Part shown: in pieces, positions 41,996 to 51,337 of the stretch
Position numbering within the stretch: the first letter of the stretch is position 1
Layout of the letters: the number at the start of each line of letters is the position of its first letter
Assembly (NCBI GenBank): GCA_016719225.1
Contig: JADKAN010000005.1
Coordinates: 248,001 to 312,000, forward strand
Source: Flavobacteriales bacterium
GTDB lineage: Bacteria; Bacteroidota; Bacteroidia; Flavobacteriales_F; PHOS-HE28
Direction of reading: 5' to 3'
Length of the DNA stretch: 64,000 nucleotides
Program-made: the position numbers and the translations under genes
Notes under the pieces: model-generated
What the model was told of the DNA's origin: nothing
The model's input: only the letters and a program-made list of their open reading frames with translations
The model's database searches: none

Positions 41996-43222
41996 CTACC
42001 GCACCAAATTAACCTTGCCGGTAAAAGTTTCTGGCGAATTTCCGGCCGTCCGTACATCAACCGCCCATACGTATTCACCCGGGGCGCAAACGGCACCTTG
42101 ATTGTTCACCTTTCCGGTCCATGGCTGCGCCACGTTATCCGTTGAATAGATCCGTCCACCTTCCGCATTGTACACGGTGAGGTGGAACTTAGCATCCAGC
42201 AGCTTCAACGATTCTGGCATAAAAGTGTCGTATTGACCGTCACCGTTCGGGCTGAACTGTTCCGGTGCACCCAAGGTGAAGTCACGGTTGATCTCGATAA
42301 GCTCTGTTTTGTTGTCCGAGCAGCCGGTGGCGTTGGTTACCGTTAGCAACACATTGTACTTTCCCTTGGACTTGTAAACATGTTCAGGGTTGGGCTCCGA
42401 GCTCTTGGAGCCATCACCGAAATCCCACAAGTAGGTAGCAGCGCCCATGGCACGGCTTTGAAAATCCACTAATGGGAATTGTCCGGCGAAGTCACGCTTC
42501 ACCACCTTGAAATCCGCCGAAGGGGCTTCATGGATGGTGATGGTCCCGCTACTCAGTTTGTTCTGGACACTACCCGTGCCGGTCCCGCTCACCGAGAGCA
42601 TCACTTTATAACTTCCCGGTTTTGTAAAGGTGTGCTCAGGTGCTTGCTTGTTGCTGAAATTGCCATCGCCGAAGTTCCACAGGAAAATGCCGTCCTCCGG
42701 AAGATCCTGCACGTTGAAATCCACCGGGCTACCGGGGCAGGCCTCTTTAACGCTGGCAATGAATAGCGGATTGGTTTTGGATGGAGCAGTAGGGTTGGGT
42801 GCGCTCACTTTGGGCGCAGGGCTTTCGTTTTTTAAAGTAGATGCGGGGTTGAGCTGCGAAACGTTAGCGGCAACAGGCTGCGTAGGCTGTGCGATGGTTT
42901 CCGCCACAACAACTTCGGCACTTTGCGGTGCATTTTGTAGCGCGGATGTAGCGCTGCTGTCTTTGACCAAGGTTGTTACTTGAAGCGTGGGCACTTCCAA
43001 CTTGCTGGAGTCGCGGCCGAGATAATAGGCAGTACCGCCCAAAAGCAGAGCCCCTGCCACGAGTGCGCCGGTCAACAAGGTCTTGCCATGGCTCCAACCC
43101 TTCACTCCGCTTGAAAGAGCACGGTCCATCTGCGCCCAATGGGCGGAGTTGTATGGCACTTCATAACCCTCGAGGCTTTCTTTCAGCCGCTGCTCAAAGG
43201 GGTCCAATTGGTTCGGTTTCAT
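41996..43222 (-). CDS. Single-pass membrane PKD protein with T9SS type B-like C-terminus, candidate anti-sigma or sensor partner
   Basis: The protein is 408 residues. Residues 1-45 are cytosolic-looking (DPFEQRLKESLEGYEVPYNSAHWAQMD), followed by one membrane helix (LLTGALVAGALLLGGTAYYLG), a Ser/Ala/Pro-rich linker, two PKD domains (FLWNFGDGNFSNKQAPEHTF; YLWDFGDGSKSSEPNPEHVY) and a C-terminal CHU_C-type domain (FSPNGDGQYDTFMPESL ... LVR). There is no cleavable signal peptide. It lies 10 bases behind an ECF sigma factor gene on the same strand, the usual place of an anti-sigma factor. I infer a membrane regulator; a structural motility protein is the alternative. Confidence 0.82.
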   Translation of the reverse strand: MKPNQLDPFEQRLKESLEGYEVPYNSAHWAQMDRALSSGVKGWSHGKTLLTGALVAGALLLGGTAYYLGRDSSKLEVPTLQVTTLVKDSSATSALQNAPQSAEVVVAETIAQPTQPVAANVSQLNPASTLKNESPAPKVSAPNPTAPSKTNPLFIASVKEACPGSPVDFNVQDLPEDGIFLWNFGDGNFSNKQAPEHTFTKPGSYKVMLSVSGTGTGSVQNKLSSGTITIHEAPSADFKVVKRDFAGQFPLVDFQSRAMGAATYLWDFGDGSKSSEPNPEHVYKSKGKYNVLLTVTNATGCSDNKTELIEINRDFTLGAPEQFSPNGDGQYDTFMPESLKLLDAKFHLTVYNAEGGRIYSTDNVAQPWTGKVNNQGAVCAPGEYVWAVDVRTAGNSPETFTGKVNLVR

Positions 43223-43232
43223 GGAGCTTGGA

Positions 43233-43865
43233 TCAAGAAAGATGCGGGTGCGCTTGTTGAAGTATCCGCCTCAGTTTTGCCTTGGCCTTCGCCAGATTGC
43301 TTTTGGATGTGCCGACGCTGATCCCCAGATTCTCGGCCACTTGTACATGTGTCATACCCTCGAAAATGAATAGGTTGAGCACGGTGCGGTAGACAGGAGA
43401 GACCTTCTGCATGGCATTGATGATGTCCGCCGGTCGAAGACCCATCAGGTCCTCCGGTTCGGGTTCCTCCTCCGGAAGACCTTCGAACTCCTCCATGGCA
43501 TGATCCTCCCCGAGCAATAAATAAGCGTGCTTCGAACGACGGAAGTGATCGATCGCGGTATGCACCATGATCCGCCGCACCCAGCCCTCGAAGCTCCCTT
43601 CGTGTGTGAACTTGCCCACACTGTTGAATACCTTGATGAATCCGTCCTGGAGAATGTCCTTCGCTTGGTCGTGGTTCTTCGTGTAGCGCAGACAGACAGC
43701 CAGCATTTTGCCGTACATCAGTTCGTACACCCGTTTTTGGCTCAACCGGTCCCCTTCGATGCAACCTGAAATGGCCGCGTCGAACGCCTGATTGGTTTGA
43801 TCCATGGAAGTCCATGCACCACTAAGACGCAATTTTTCCTCAATGGTTGCCGGTTGGGAAGACAT
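43233..43865 (-). CDS. ECF-type sigma-70 family RNA polymerase sigma factor
   Basis: The protein is 210 residues. Region 2: FDAAISGCIEGDRLSQKRVYELMYGKMLAVCLRYTKNHDQAKDILQDGFIKVFNSVGKF in sequence around residues 29-87, with WVRRIMVHTAIDHFRR at its end. Region 4: VYRTVLNLFIFEGMTHVQVAENLGISVGTSKSNLAKAKAKL. Only regions 2 and 4 are present, as in ECF factors. TATCTTGC about 15-20 bases before the ATG is a weak -7 match. Target genes cannot be read from this window; the co-encoded membrane PKD protein is its likely partner. Confidence 0.93.
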   Translation of the reverse strand: MSSQPATIEEKLRLSGAWTSMDQTNQAFDAAISGCIEGDRLSQKRVYELMYGKMLAVCLRYTKNHDQAKDILQDGFIKVFNSVGKFTHEGSFEGWVRRIMVHTAIDHFRRSKHAYLLLGEDHAMEEFEGLPEEEPEPEDLMGLRPADIINAMQKVSPVYRTVLNLFIFEGMTHVQVAENLGISVGTSKSNLAKAKAKLRRILQQAHPHLS

Positions 43866-44115
43866 TTAATTTCTGAACACCGGTGGGCAAGATAGTGATA
43901 ACGTGGACTTTATGCATGTCGTGAGAGCACCAAGGCCGCAAGCGCTGTGGATCCGTTCGCCGCATGGCATGACGCTCTGGAACATGGGCGAGAGAGCACT
44001 GTGGCTTGGTCCAGGCCGGTAATTGTACCAACGTACAGTTCGATCTCGACTTTTGCCGCGTTCGGATCGGCATCCTGCTTGGAAGCGCATTCCGACTTGT
44101 TCCGGCACAACCTGT

Positions 44116-44123
44116 AATTTCGC
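44116..44123 (+). promoter_or_regulatory. -7 promoter element of mdh (TAATTTCG)
   Basis: TAATTTCG lies 34 bases before the ATG at 44158; TTGT at 44097-44100 is a possible but close -33 element. It lies inside the upstream in-frame extension, favouring the ATG at 44158. Confidence 0.5.
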
Positions 44124-44157
44124 CCCCCCTATAACCCCTTTTGCAACAACACAGAAC

Positions 44158-45096
44158 ATGAAGATCACCGTAGTAGGGGCCGGAAACGTAGGCGCCACTT
44201 GCGCCGATGCTTGCGCCCGTTGGGAGCTTGGGACCGAAGTGGTCCTGCTCGACATCAAGGAAGGCTTTGCCGAGGGCAAGGCGTTGGACATTTGGCAAAC
44301 AGCGCCCATCAGCCTGTTCGATACGCGGCCAGTGGGCAGCACCAATGATTATTCGAAGACCGCCAACAGCGATGTGGTCGTGATCACCAGCGGGCTTCCG
44401 CGCAAGCCGGGCATGAGCCGCGATGACCTCATCGCCACCAATGCCGGTATCGTAAAGATGGTGACCGAGAACGTGGTGCAACACTCTCCCAATGCCGTGA
44501 TCATCGTGGTGAGCAACCCGCTCGACGTGATGACCTATTGTGCATTCATCAACAGCAAGTTCCCGGCCAACCGCGTATTCGGCATGGCTGGCATCCTGGA
44601 CACCGCGCGTTACCGCGCGTTCCTTTCCACCGAGTTGGGGGTTAGCCCAAAAGACATCCAAGCGGTGCTTATGGGCGGTCACGGTGACAGCATGGTGCCT
44701 TTGCCACGTTACACCACCGTAGGCGGGATCCCCGTAACGGAACTCATCTCGAAGGAGAAGTTGGACGCTATCGTTGAGCGCACCAAGAAGGGCGGAGGAG
44801 AGATCGTGAATCTGCTCGGCACTTCTGCTTGGTACGCACCCGGTACGGCTGCCGCGCAAATGGTACAGGCCATCGTGCGCGACCAGAAGCGCGTGTTCCC
44901 TGTCTGTGCTTGGCTGCAAGGCGAATATGGTCTGAAGGACGTGTACTTGGGGGTGCCCGTGATCTTGGGCCGCAAAGGCATCGAGCGCATCATTGAACTG
45001 AAGCTCAACAAGGAAGAAATGGCCCTAACTCAGGAAAGTGCCAAGTCCGTGAAAGAGGTGATGAACGTCCTGGACAAGATGAACGTGCCGGCGTAA
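44158..45096 (+). CDS. mdh: Malate dehydrogenase (LDH-like type)
   Basis: NAD-dependent TCA-cycle enzyme interconverting malate and oxaloacetate; 312 residues. Dinucleotide site VVGAGNVGATCAD at the N-terminus; GLPRKPGMSRDDLIATNAGI with the substrate-binding and mobile-loop arginines; VSNPLDVMTY; and the catalytic histidine in MGGHGDSMVPL. The arginine-containing GLPRKPGMSR loop points to malate rather than lactate. The start is the ATG at 44158; the open frame upstream to 44023 has no family similarity. A bidirectional terminator follows. Confidence 0.97.
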   Translation: MKITVVGAGNVGATCADACARWELGTEVVLLDIKEGFAEGKALDIWQTAPISLFDTRPVGSTNDYSKTANSDVVVITSGLPRKPGMSRDDLIATNAGIVKMVTENVVQHSPNAVIIVVSNPLDVMTYCAFINSKFPANRVFGMAGILDTARYRAFLSTELGVSPKDIQAVLMGGHGDSMVPLPRYTTVGGIPVTELISKEKLDAIVERTKKGGGEIVNLLGTSAWYAPGTAAAQMVQAIVRDQKRVFPVCAWLQGEYGLKDVYLGVPVILGRKGIERIIELKLNKEEMALTQESAKSVKEVMNVLDKMNVPA

Positions 45097-45120
45097 GCCT
45101 TCAATAGAACGTCTAAAGTG

Positions 45121-45148
45121 AAAATGGGCGCCACTGGCGCCCATTTTT
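45121..45148. terminator. Bidirectional terminator between mdh and the FG-GAP gene
   Basis: AAAATGGGCGCC (45121-45132), loop ACT, GGCGCCCATTTT (45136-45147) plus T: a perfect 12-base stem with A/T runs on both sides, serving both convergent genes. Confidence 0.92.
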
Positions 45149-45168
45149 GTTCCGTTCATGATCCGCGT

Positions 45169-47418
45169 TCAACGCAGCACCACCAAGCGTTGAACCTCGT
45201 TCACCCCGGTACCAGCCAATCGCACTAGGTAGCAACCCGGGGCAACTCCGGAGAGGTCTATTTGCAGCCGGGTTTGCCCTAACGGAAGGCGGGATGCGAT
45301 GCGGCCTAATTCGTCCAACAGGTAGATCTGTGCATCAGTCGGCATAACGCGGTTGGGAATGATCTCGACCGAACCTTGTGCAGGGTTGGGAGCCAACACG
45401 AATCCTTCCGATCCATAGGCACTGCCCTCCGCAACTCCGACGTCCGCCTCGCTGCTCCAAAAGCTGAGCCCGCCACGATAGTTGCCCACCACGGCGTCCA
45501 AGTGGCCATCGCCTGTAAAGTCGTAATAGACCAATGCCGTGCGAGCGCCTTCGTGGAAGCCCTTCCAAACGCTGTCCTCCAAATTCCATTGGCTCAGCGT
45601 GTTGCCTTCAATGCCATCGTAGTGCCAGATGGGGCCTTCCTCGCTGCCGGAAAGGAATTCACGCTGGCCACCTTCGCCGATATACATGTACGGCACCGTG
45701 TAACCCGTTACCTGCCCCACGCCTTGTACGTTCACGCCACCCATTTCGGCGGTTTCAAAATGCCATTGCGCAGCGGTGGCCGTGCCACTGTTCCGGTAAT
45801 AGTTCAGGTTGCCATTGCGCTCTCCGATCAACAGGTCCAATAGTCCGTCGCCATCAACATCGAAAAGTTGAGGTGTTGCGCTCAGGCCCACATCGATCAA
45901 TGCACCGAGGTCATCGCTGATCAATGCCGGGAAAAGTTGGAACTGCGCTACGGTTCCCGTTGAAATGTTGTGGAAGTAGTGCAGGAAGCCAAGATTGTCG
46001 CCTACGATCAGGTCCTGCTTGCCGTCGCCGTCCACATCGCCGAAGGAGGGGTGGAAGCCGGGACCGAATCCCATGGTGTCCAATCCGAGGTAGTTGGCTG
46101 TTACCAAGGTGAACACAGGTGCGCTCAGCGTTCCCGTGTTTTCCAGCAAGGCAAGTTGGCCGCGGTAATCCGCACCATATTCGAAGTATCCTTCATTGGC
46201 AACCACCAGGTCCATCAGTCCATCTCCGTTGTAGTCGAATAATACGGGGCGGGCACCGTCGCCGAATTCCAGCATTTGGTCCTGGAACAGGTCGGGCTGC
46301 TGGAAAGTGAAGATGGGTGAGCTGTCCGTGCCGGTATTGCGGTAATACCAAACGCTCTCCGAATTCTCACTTTGGTTGGTGCTGTTGGGGCACGCCACCA
46401 GGTCACGTTTACCGTCCCCATCAATGTCCAAAAAGAATGGTGCCACAAAATTCTGGATATTCACTTCCACATCGTTCTGGGGGAAGGTGGAGTCCACTGA
46501 CGTCATGTGCGAGTGGGTGAGGGTTCCCCCGTTGATCAACCCATGCAGCTTGGGGTAGGTGAAATCGCCGATCAACAGGTCCTTGATATTATCCCCGTTC
46601 AGGTCCAAGGCCAAGAGTGTGCTGCCGGAATGATGACGGTCCGAAGGAGCCATCAATTCCCCGTGCGGCCCGGTGAACGGGAGTTCAGGATCGGGCACAT
46701 TGTAATTGCACGCCGTATCCAAAGTGATCGAGCTGTTGGCTGAGGATTCCACGAACTCGCCCCAGCAATTACTACGGACCTCGTAGATCAAGCTGTCGCA
46801 ATTACCATAAAGTTCCATGGACTTGTTCTTGTGGTACTCGAGGAAAGTGGACCCCAGGATGCTGAACGTGAGCACGTCCAGATCACCGTCCCCATCGATA
46901 TCCTCGATGCTGGGTATGTCCGTTCCTGTCACGAATAAATTCGGGCTGGGCGTTGGGTAGGCGCTGCCCACCAGGTCGTCCGTGAGCGTGAATGAAAGAC
47001 CGCTGGCGTCGCTGGTATTGCGGTATACCGCGAATCCCAGACCAACGGATGCGAATATGTCCGCTTTGCTGTCGCAGTTGTAATCCCGGAGCAAAGCCCA
47101 ATCGTGTAGCAGTGGAAAGGGTTGTATCGTGTCGTAGGCGTGGGTCACCTTGTATTGGGCGTGGCCCGGGGTACCAACGTTCAATAGGAAAACGGGCTTG
47201 TTGCCGCTGCGGTCGAAGATGAAAATGTCCAACAGGCCGTCCCCGTTCAGGTCGATCGAGGATGGCTGGGCATCGTTCAGGCCACCGGCCCATGCCAGCG
47301 TTAAGGCGGCCCCGTTCCGCATCACGGGGATAGAGGGGTCGAAGTGCAGGTCCGTCTGGGCGGACGCGGCCAACGAGATCAAGGCGAAAAACAGGAAAGG
47401 AAAGGAGCGATGCCGCAT
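45169..47418 (-). CDS. FG-GAP/VCBS-repeat secreted protein with T9SS type A sorting domain
   Basis: The protein is 749 residues with a signal peptide (FPFLFFALISLAASAQ). It carries at least eight FG-GAP/VCBS calcium-loop repeats with D-x-D-G-D-G motifs (DLNGDGLLDIFIFDRSG, DIDGDGDLDVLTFSILG, DVDGDGKQDLIVGDNLG, DVDGDGLLDLLIGERNG), as in integrin-alpha-type propellers. The C-terminus has FVLAPNPAQGSVEIIPN and ends GCYLVRLAGTGVNEVQRLVVLR, a T9SS type A tag. Probably a secreted or surface calcium-binding propeller; the partner is unknown. TACCTTCG lies 29 bases upstream of its ATG. Confidence 0.92.
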   Translation of the reverse strand: MRHRSFPFLFFALISLAASAQTDLHFDPSIPVMRNGAALTLAWAGGLNDAQPSSIDLNGDGLLDIFIFDRSGNKPVFLLNVGTPGHAQYKVTHAYDTIQPFPLLHDWALLRDYNCDSKADIFASVGLGFAVYRNTSDASGLSFTLTDDLVGSAYPTPSPNLFVTGTDIPSIEDIDGDGDLDVLTFSILGSTFLEYHKNKSMELYGNCDSLIYEVRSNCWGEFVESSANSSITLDTACNYNVPDPELPFTGPHGELMAPSDRHHSGSTLLALDLNGDNIKDLLIGDFTYPKLHGLINGGTLTHSHMTSVDSTFPQNDVEVNIQNFVAPFFLDIDGDGKRDLVACPNSTNQSENSESVWYYRNTGTDSSPIFTFQQPDLFQDQMLEFGDGARPVLFDYNGDGLMDLVVANEGYFEYGADYRGQLALLENTGTLSAPVFTLVTANYLGLDTMGFGPGFHPSFGDVDGDGKQDLIVGDNLGFLHYFHNISTGTVAQFQLFPALISDDLGALIDVGLSATPQLFDVDGDGLLDLLIGERNGNLNYYRNSGTATAAQWHFETAEMGGVNVQGVGQVTGYTVPYMYIGEGGQREFLSGSEEGPIWHYDGIEGNTLSQWNLEDSVWKGFHEGARTALVYYDFTGDGHLDAVVGNYRGGLSFWSSEADVGVAEGSAYGSEGFVLAPNPAQGSVEIIPNRVMPTDAQIYLLDELGRIASRLPLGQTRLQIDLSGVAPGCYLVRLAGTGVNEVQRLVVLR

Positions 47419-47447
47419 GATCCATTGCCCGATTGGTCGGGAATGTG

Positions 47448-47455
47448 CGAAGGTA
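47448..47455 (-). promoter_or_regulatory. -7 promoter element of the FG-GAP gene (TACCTTCG)
   Basis: TACCTTCG reads on the minus strand, 29 bases before the ATG at 47418. Confidence 0.5.
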
Positions 47456-47635
47456 CTGGCTTAGCGTAACCCATCAAGATGCTCTAGTGCGCACGATGAA
47501 CAAGTTTGCTGACAGTCGCGTGCGTGCTGACCTTTCCGCTGTTGAAGCGCGTGGAGGATATGTTCAGTGCATTGTCCGGAGGATGGAAAATGACTTGACA
47601 AGGTCAGCTTACCGTCCGGCGCACGGCTATCCTTC

Positions 47636-47643
47636 TATATTTG
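47636..47643 (+). promoter_or_regulatory. -7 promoter element of secDF (TATATTTG)
   Basis: A perfect TAnnTTTG match giving a leader of about 65-70 bases before the ATG at 47713. The in-frame start at 47641 would overlap it and is rejected. Confidence 0.55.
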
Positions 47644-47712
47644 CCGCCCCGTTCACGGACCGTGCCCCTTGGCAAGGCCGAAAACGCTGAAAAACAAACC
47701 TGTCCTCTCACT

Positions 47713-50700
47713 ATGCAGAATAAAGGTGCGCTCTGGGTGTTCACCATCCTCTTGACGCTCGCCTGCCTCTGGCAGTTGTCGTTCTCCATTTTTACGAACA
47801 AGCTTGAAAGCCGCGCCACATCGGCCGCCAAGGCCTACGCGGACTCCGTGATGAGTTCTGCTGACGGCGGCAGGTACAACTTGGATTCCGTGCAACTCGC
47901 CTTCGAGAACCGCTACATCACCCAGCACAACGATGAAGTGGTTTATCCGGTGTTCGGCTATACCTACAAGGAGTGCAAGGAAAAGGAAATGAACCTCGGT
48001 CTCGACCTGAAGGGCGGTATGGCCGTAACCTTGGAAGTGGACATCCCCGAGCTGGTGGATAACCTCAGCAGCAATAGCCAGGACCCCGCCTTCCTTACCG
48101 CGCTCAATGATGCCCGAAAGCGTCTTACCAGCAGCGACAAGGATTTCATCACGCTCTTTGCCGAGGAATTCAAAAAAGTGGCACCGAATGGCAGCCTTGC
48201 CGCCATCTTCAGCTCGCAGGACAACACCACCATGTTCCCCCGCGACAGTAACAACGACCAGATCATAGCCGCTCTTCGCGACCAGGCACAGATCGCGTTG
48301 AACAACACGGAGAAGATCCTCCGCACCCGTATCGACAAGTTCGGCGTTGCGCAGCCAAGTATCCAGAAGCAAAGCCTCAGCGGCCGTATCCAGATCGAGC
48401 TGCCCGGTGTGAAAGACAAGGACCGTGTGCGTAACGTGCTCCAAAGCACTGCCAACCTGGAATTCTGGGAAACTTTCGACAACAACGACGTGTACATGAA
48501 GTTGTCCGAGGCCAATGATCGCCTCGCTGGCATGTTGCACCCGGATCTGGCCCGCCAGGACAGCATCACCAAGGCGCAAAAGACCGCTGTGGCCAAGGAC
48601 ACATTGGCAAGTGCAATGGACAGCTTGGCGCTGAAGACCGACAGCGTCGCTTCCAAAACCGATACAGCTTCCCAAAGCCTTACAGACCAGCTCTCCAACG
48701 ACAGTCTCGGCACCGACACCGCACTCACTGATGCGGAGAGCCTTGCCAAGAGCCCGTTGTTGAACAAGGACCGCCTGCAGCTCAACATCATGAACAACCA
48801 GGTGGTGCGTGGCGATGTGGTAGGCTATGCCGCCGTGAGCGATACCGCCATGGTGAACAAGCTACTGCGCATGTCCCCGCCGAAAAGCCCGGACCCGAGC
48901 CAAGTGATGAAGCTGGCTTGGAGCAGCAAACCCATGCAAATGGGCACGGCTGATGGTAAGAGCCGCCAATTCCTCTCGCTACACGCTTTGCGCGGACCCC
49001 GTGACGGGAAACCCAAGCTGGATGGTGGATACATCACCGACGCCCGCCAGGACTTCGATATGAAAGGCGATGCGGAGGTGAGCATGCAAATGAACGCCGA
49101 AGGCGCCCAGAAATGGAAGCTGATGACCGGCGAGAACGTGGGCAAGCAGATCGCGATCGTTCTGGACGGATATGTTGTTTCCGCCCCCAACGTGATGGGA
49201 GAGATCCCCGGCGGTCGCAGCAGCATCAGCATGGGCGGAGCACAGGACCGCAACAAACAGCTGGAAGAGGCCACCGACTTGGCCAACGTACTGAAGGCCG
49301 GCGCACTGCCCGCCCCTGCACGGATCATCGACGAGACCGTGGTGGGACCTTCGCTCGGCGCTGAGAACATCAGCCGTGGCATGTGGTCATTCCTGCTCTC
49401 CATCATCATGGTGATGGCCTTCATGGTGTTGTACTACAACGGTTCCGGGTGGGTCGCCAACGTGGCGCTGCTCTCCAACATCTTCATCCTCCTGGGCACT
49501 TTGGCATCCATTCAAGCCTCACTAACACTGCCCGGTATCGCCGGTATCATCCTCACGGTGGGTATGGCAGTGGATGCGAACGTGCTTATTAACGAGCGCA
49601 TCCGGGAAGAACTGCGACACGGTAAGGCGGTGAAGACCGCTGTGGACCTCGGCTACAAACACGCCCTTTCCGCGATCCTGGACTCGAACATCACGACTTT
49701 CGCCATGGCCGTGATCCTGTACTTCTTCGGAGGCGGCCCGGTCAAGGGCTTTGCCACCACATTGGGTATCGGTATCCTTACGTCGCTCTTCACGGCCATT
49801 TTCATAAGCCGTTTGATCATCGATCGCAGGTTGGAGAATGGCAAGTCGCTCACCTTCTGGCATAACTGGAACAAGGACATATTCGCAAATGTGAAGGTGG
49901 ACTTCATGAGCAAGCGGTTCATCATGTATGCCATTTCGGGCACCATCATCGCTGTTGGCATCATCTCCATGTTCACCCGAGGGTTCAACTATGGTGTGGA
50001 CTTTTCCGGTGGGCGCCAGTACGTGGTGAAGTTCGACAAGACCGTGGACGTGGAGCAGATCCGCGATGCGCTGGAAACAGCATTCAACGCAGGGGAGGAA
50101 AGCCGTAGTTCAGTGAACGTGAAAACCTATGGCGGTAACGACCAAGTGAAGATCACCACCAACTATATGATCAAGAATGCCTCCACCAATACCGATGAGG
50201 TGGTGGAGGGCAAGTTGAACGGAGCATTGGCCCAGTTCGGGGGCGCACCGCCCTTGGAGTCCCGTAAGGTTGATCCGGTTATCAGTGACGATATCCGGAA
50301 CAACTCCATATGGGCAGTGGCGCTTTCTCTCGTTTTCATCTTCATCTACATCCTGCTCCGCTTCCGGAACTGGCGCTTCGGTCTGGGCGCTGTACTATCG
50401 CTGATGCATGATGCGCTCATCGTGATGGGTGTGTATTCCTTGTTCTACTCCATCATGCCCTTCAGCATGGAGATCGATGAACAGTTCATCGCGGCCATAC
50501 TTACCGTGATCGGCTTCTCCATCAACGACACCGTGGTGGTATTCGACCGTATCCGCGAATATCTTGAGGACCACAAGCGCGATCCGTGGGGTCAGGTGTT
50601 CAACCGGGCCATCAACTCAACACTGGGCCGGACCATCAACACCTCGTTGACCGTAGTGATCGTGCTCTTGGTGATCTTTCTCTTCGGTGCTGACTCCATC

Positions 50701-50820
50701 AAGGGATTCGTATTCGCCATGCTGATCGGCATTGGCGTGGGTACCTACTCATCGATCTTCGTGGCCAGCGCCATCGTGGTGGACCTGCACAAGGACAACA
50801 CGCCGGTAAAAGCGAAGTAG
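47713..50820 (+). CDS. secDF: Fused protein translocase subunit SecDF
   Basis: SecD and SecF are fused in one 1035-residue protein that pulls secreted proteins across the inner membrane using the proton gradient. The N-terminus MQNKGALWVFTILLTLACLW is the first membrane helix; NLGLDLKGGMAVTLEVD is the SecD signature. The P1 domain carries a Ser/Thr/Asp/Ala low-complexity stretch (about residues 300-350, for example KTDSVASKTDTASQSLTDQL). SecD helices follow (GIAGIILTVGMAVDANVLIN), then the SecF half with NYGVDFSGGRQYVVKF and AAILTVIGFSINDTVVVFDR. It lies next to tatA, so export genes are grouped. Confidence 0.96.
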   Translation: MQNKGALWVFTILLTLACLWQLSFSIFTNKLESRATSAAKAYADSVMSSADGGRYNLDSVQLAFENRYITQHNDEVVYPVFGYTYKECKEKEMNLGLDLKGGMAVTLEVDIPELVDNLSSNSQDPAFLTALNDARKRLTSSDKDFITLFAEEFKKVAPNGSLAAIFSSQDNTTMFPRDSNNDQIIAALRDQAQIALNNTEKILRTRIDKFGVAQPSIQKQSLSGRIQIELPGVKDKDRVRNVLQSTANLEFWETFDNNDVYMKLSEANDRLAGMLHPDLARQDSITKAQKTAVAKDTLASAMDSLALKTDSVASKTDTASQSLTDQLSNDSLGTDTALTDAESLAKSPLLNKDRLQLNIMNNQVVRGDVVGYAAVSDTAMVNKLLRMSPPKSPDPSQVMKLAWSSKPMQMGTADGKSRQFLSLHALRGPRDGKPKLDGGYITDARQDFDMKGDAEVSMQMNAEGAQKWKLMTGENVGKQIAIVLDGYVVSAPNVMGEIPGGRSSISMGGAQDRNKQLEEATDLANVLKAGALPAPARIIDETVVGPSLGAENISRGMWSFLLSIIMVMAFMVLYYNGSGWVANVALLSNIFILLGTLASIQASLTLPGIAGIILTVGMAVDANVLINERIREELRHGKAVKTAVDLGYKHALSAILDSNITTFAMAVILYFFGGGPVKGFATTLGIGILTSLFTAIFISRLIIDRRLENGKSLTFWHNWNKDIFANVKVDFMSKRFIMYAISGTIIAVGIISMFTRGFNYGVDFSGGRQYVVKFDKTVDVEQIRDALETAFNAGEESRSSVNVKTYGGNDQVKITTNYMIKNASTNTDEVVEGKLNGALAQFGGAPPLESRKVDPVISDDIRNNSIWAVALSLVFIFIYILLRFRNWRFGLGAVLSLMHDALIVMGVYSLFYSIMPFSMEIDEQFIAAILTVIGFSINDTVVVFDRIREYLEDHKRDPWGQVFNRAINSTLGRTINTSLTVVIVLLVIFLFGADSIKGFVFAMLIGIGVGTYSSIFVASAIVVDLHKDNTPVKAK

Positions 50821-50841
50821 GAATATCGTTCATGATCTTGA

Positions 50842-50870
50842 GAAACCCCGCTCCGGCGGGGTTTTCTTTT
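50842..50870 (+). terminator. Rho-independent terminator after secDF
   Basis: AAACCCCGC / GCGGGGTTTT with loop TCCG, followed by CTTTTT. Confidence 0.88.
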
Positions 50871-50958
50871 TGGTTCTTGCTTGTCCTGCGGGGTTCCATT
50901 TTTGCAACCTTTCACCGTTACGTCGTGGTGTCCAGGAACCTTTCCGGGTAAGCCTTCC

Positions 50959-50966
50959 TACTTTCG
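50959..50966 (+). promoter_or_regulatory. -7 promoter element of tatA (TACTTTCG)
   Basis: TACTTTCG ends 8 bases before the ATG at 50975. It lies inside the upstream open frame and so decides the start; a leader of at most a few bases is predicted. Confidence 0.55.
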
Positions 50967-50974
50967 CACCCTTG

Positions 50975-51337
50975 ATGGCTGTGCTTCTCTTTTTGGATGT
51001 CAGTGGCGGCGAACTGCTCGTGGTGCTGTTGTTCGTCCTGCTCTTCTTTGGTAGTAAGGGCGTGCCCGATGTGGCCCGCACCATGGGCCGTGCCATGCGC
51101 CAGCTTCGCGATGCCACTGCCGATGTGCAGCGGGAGATCGAAAAGGGTGCTTCCGATGTAAAGAAGGGCTATGAGCAGCAGCGGCAAGTGTTCCGCATAG
51201 AACCGCCTGAGAATGCCGCGCCTCAGAAGAAAGTCGCTGCGGATGTGGTGCCCGCGGTGCCCCCTACGCCGGAAGAGCCACAGGTAGCGTCCGTGGCCGA
51301 GACAACGATCCCTACGGACAAGCCGGGTGCGGACTAA
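50975..51337 (+). CDS. tatA: Twin-arginine translocase subunit TatA/TatB-like
   Basis: The protein is 120 residues. A single N-terminal helix (VSGGELLVVLLFVLLFFGSKGVPDVARTMG) with the FGSKGVPD hinge matches the MttA/Hcf106 family, followed by an amphipathic helix (RAMRQLRDATADVQREIEKG) and a Pro/Ala/Val-rich tail. TatA forms the pore for folded Tat substrates; TatA and TatB cannot be separated firmly by sequence, and the FG(S/P) hinge leaves both open. I chose the ATG at 50975 because of the promoter element 8 bases before it. No tatC is nearby. Confidence 0.9.
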   Translation: MAVLLFLDVSGGELLVVLLFVLLFFGSKGVPDVARTMGRAMRQLRDATADVQREIEKGASDVKKGYEQQRQVFRIEPPENAAPQKKVAADVVPAVPPTPEEPQVASVAETTIPTDKPGAD

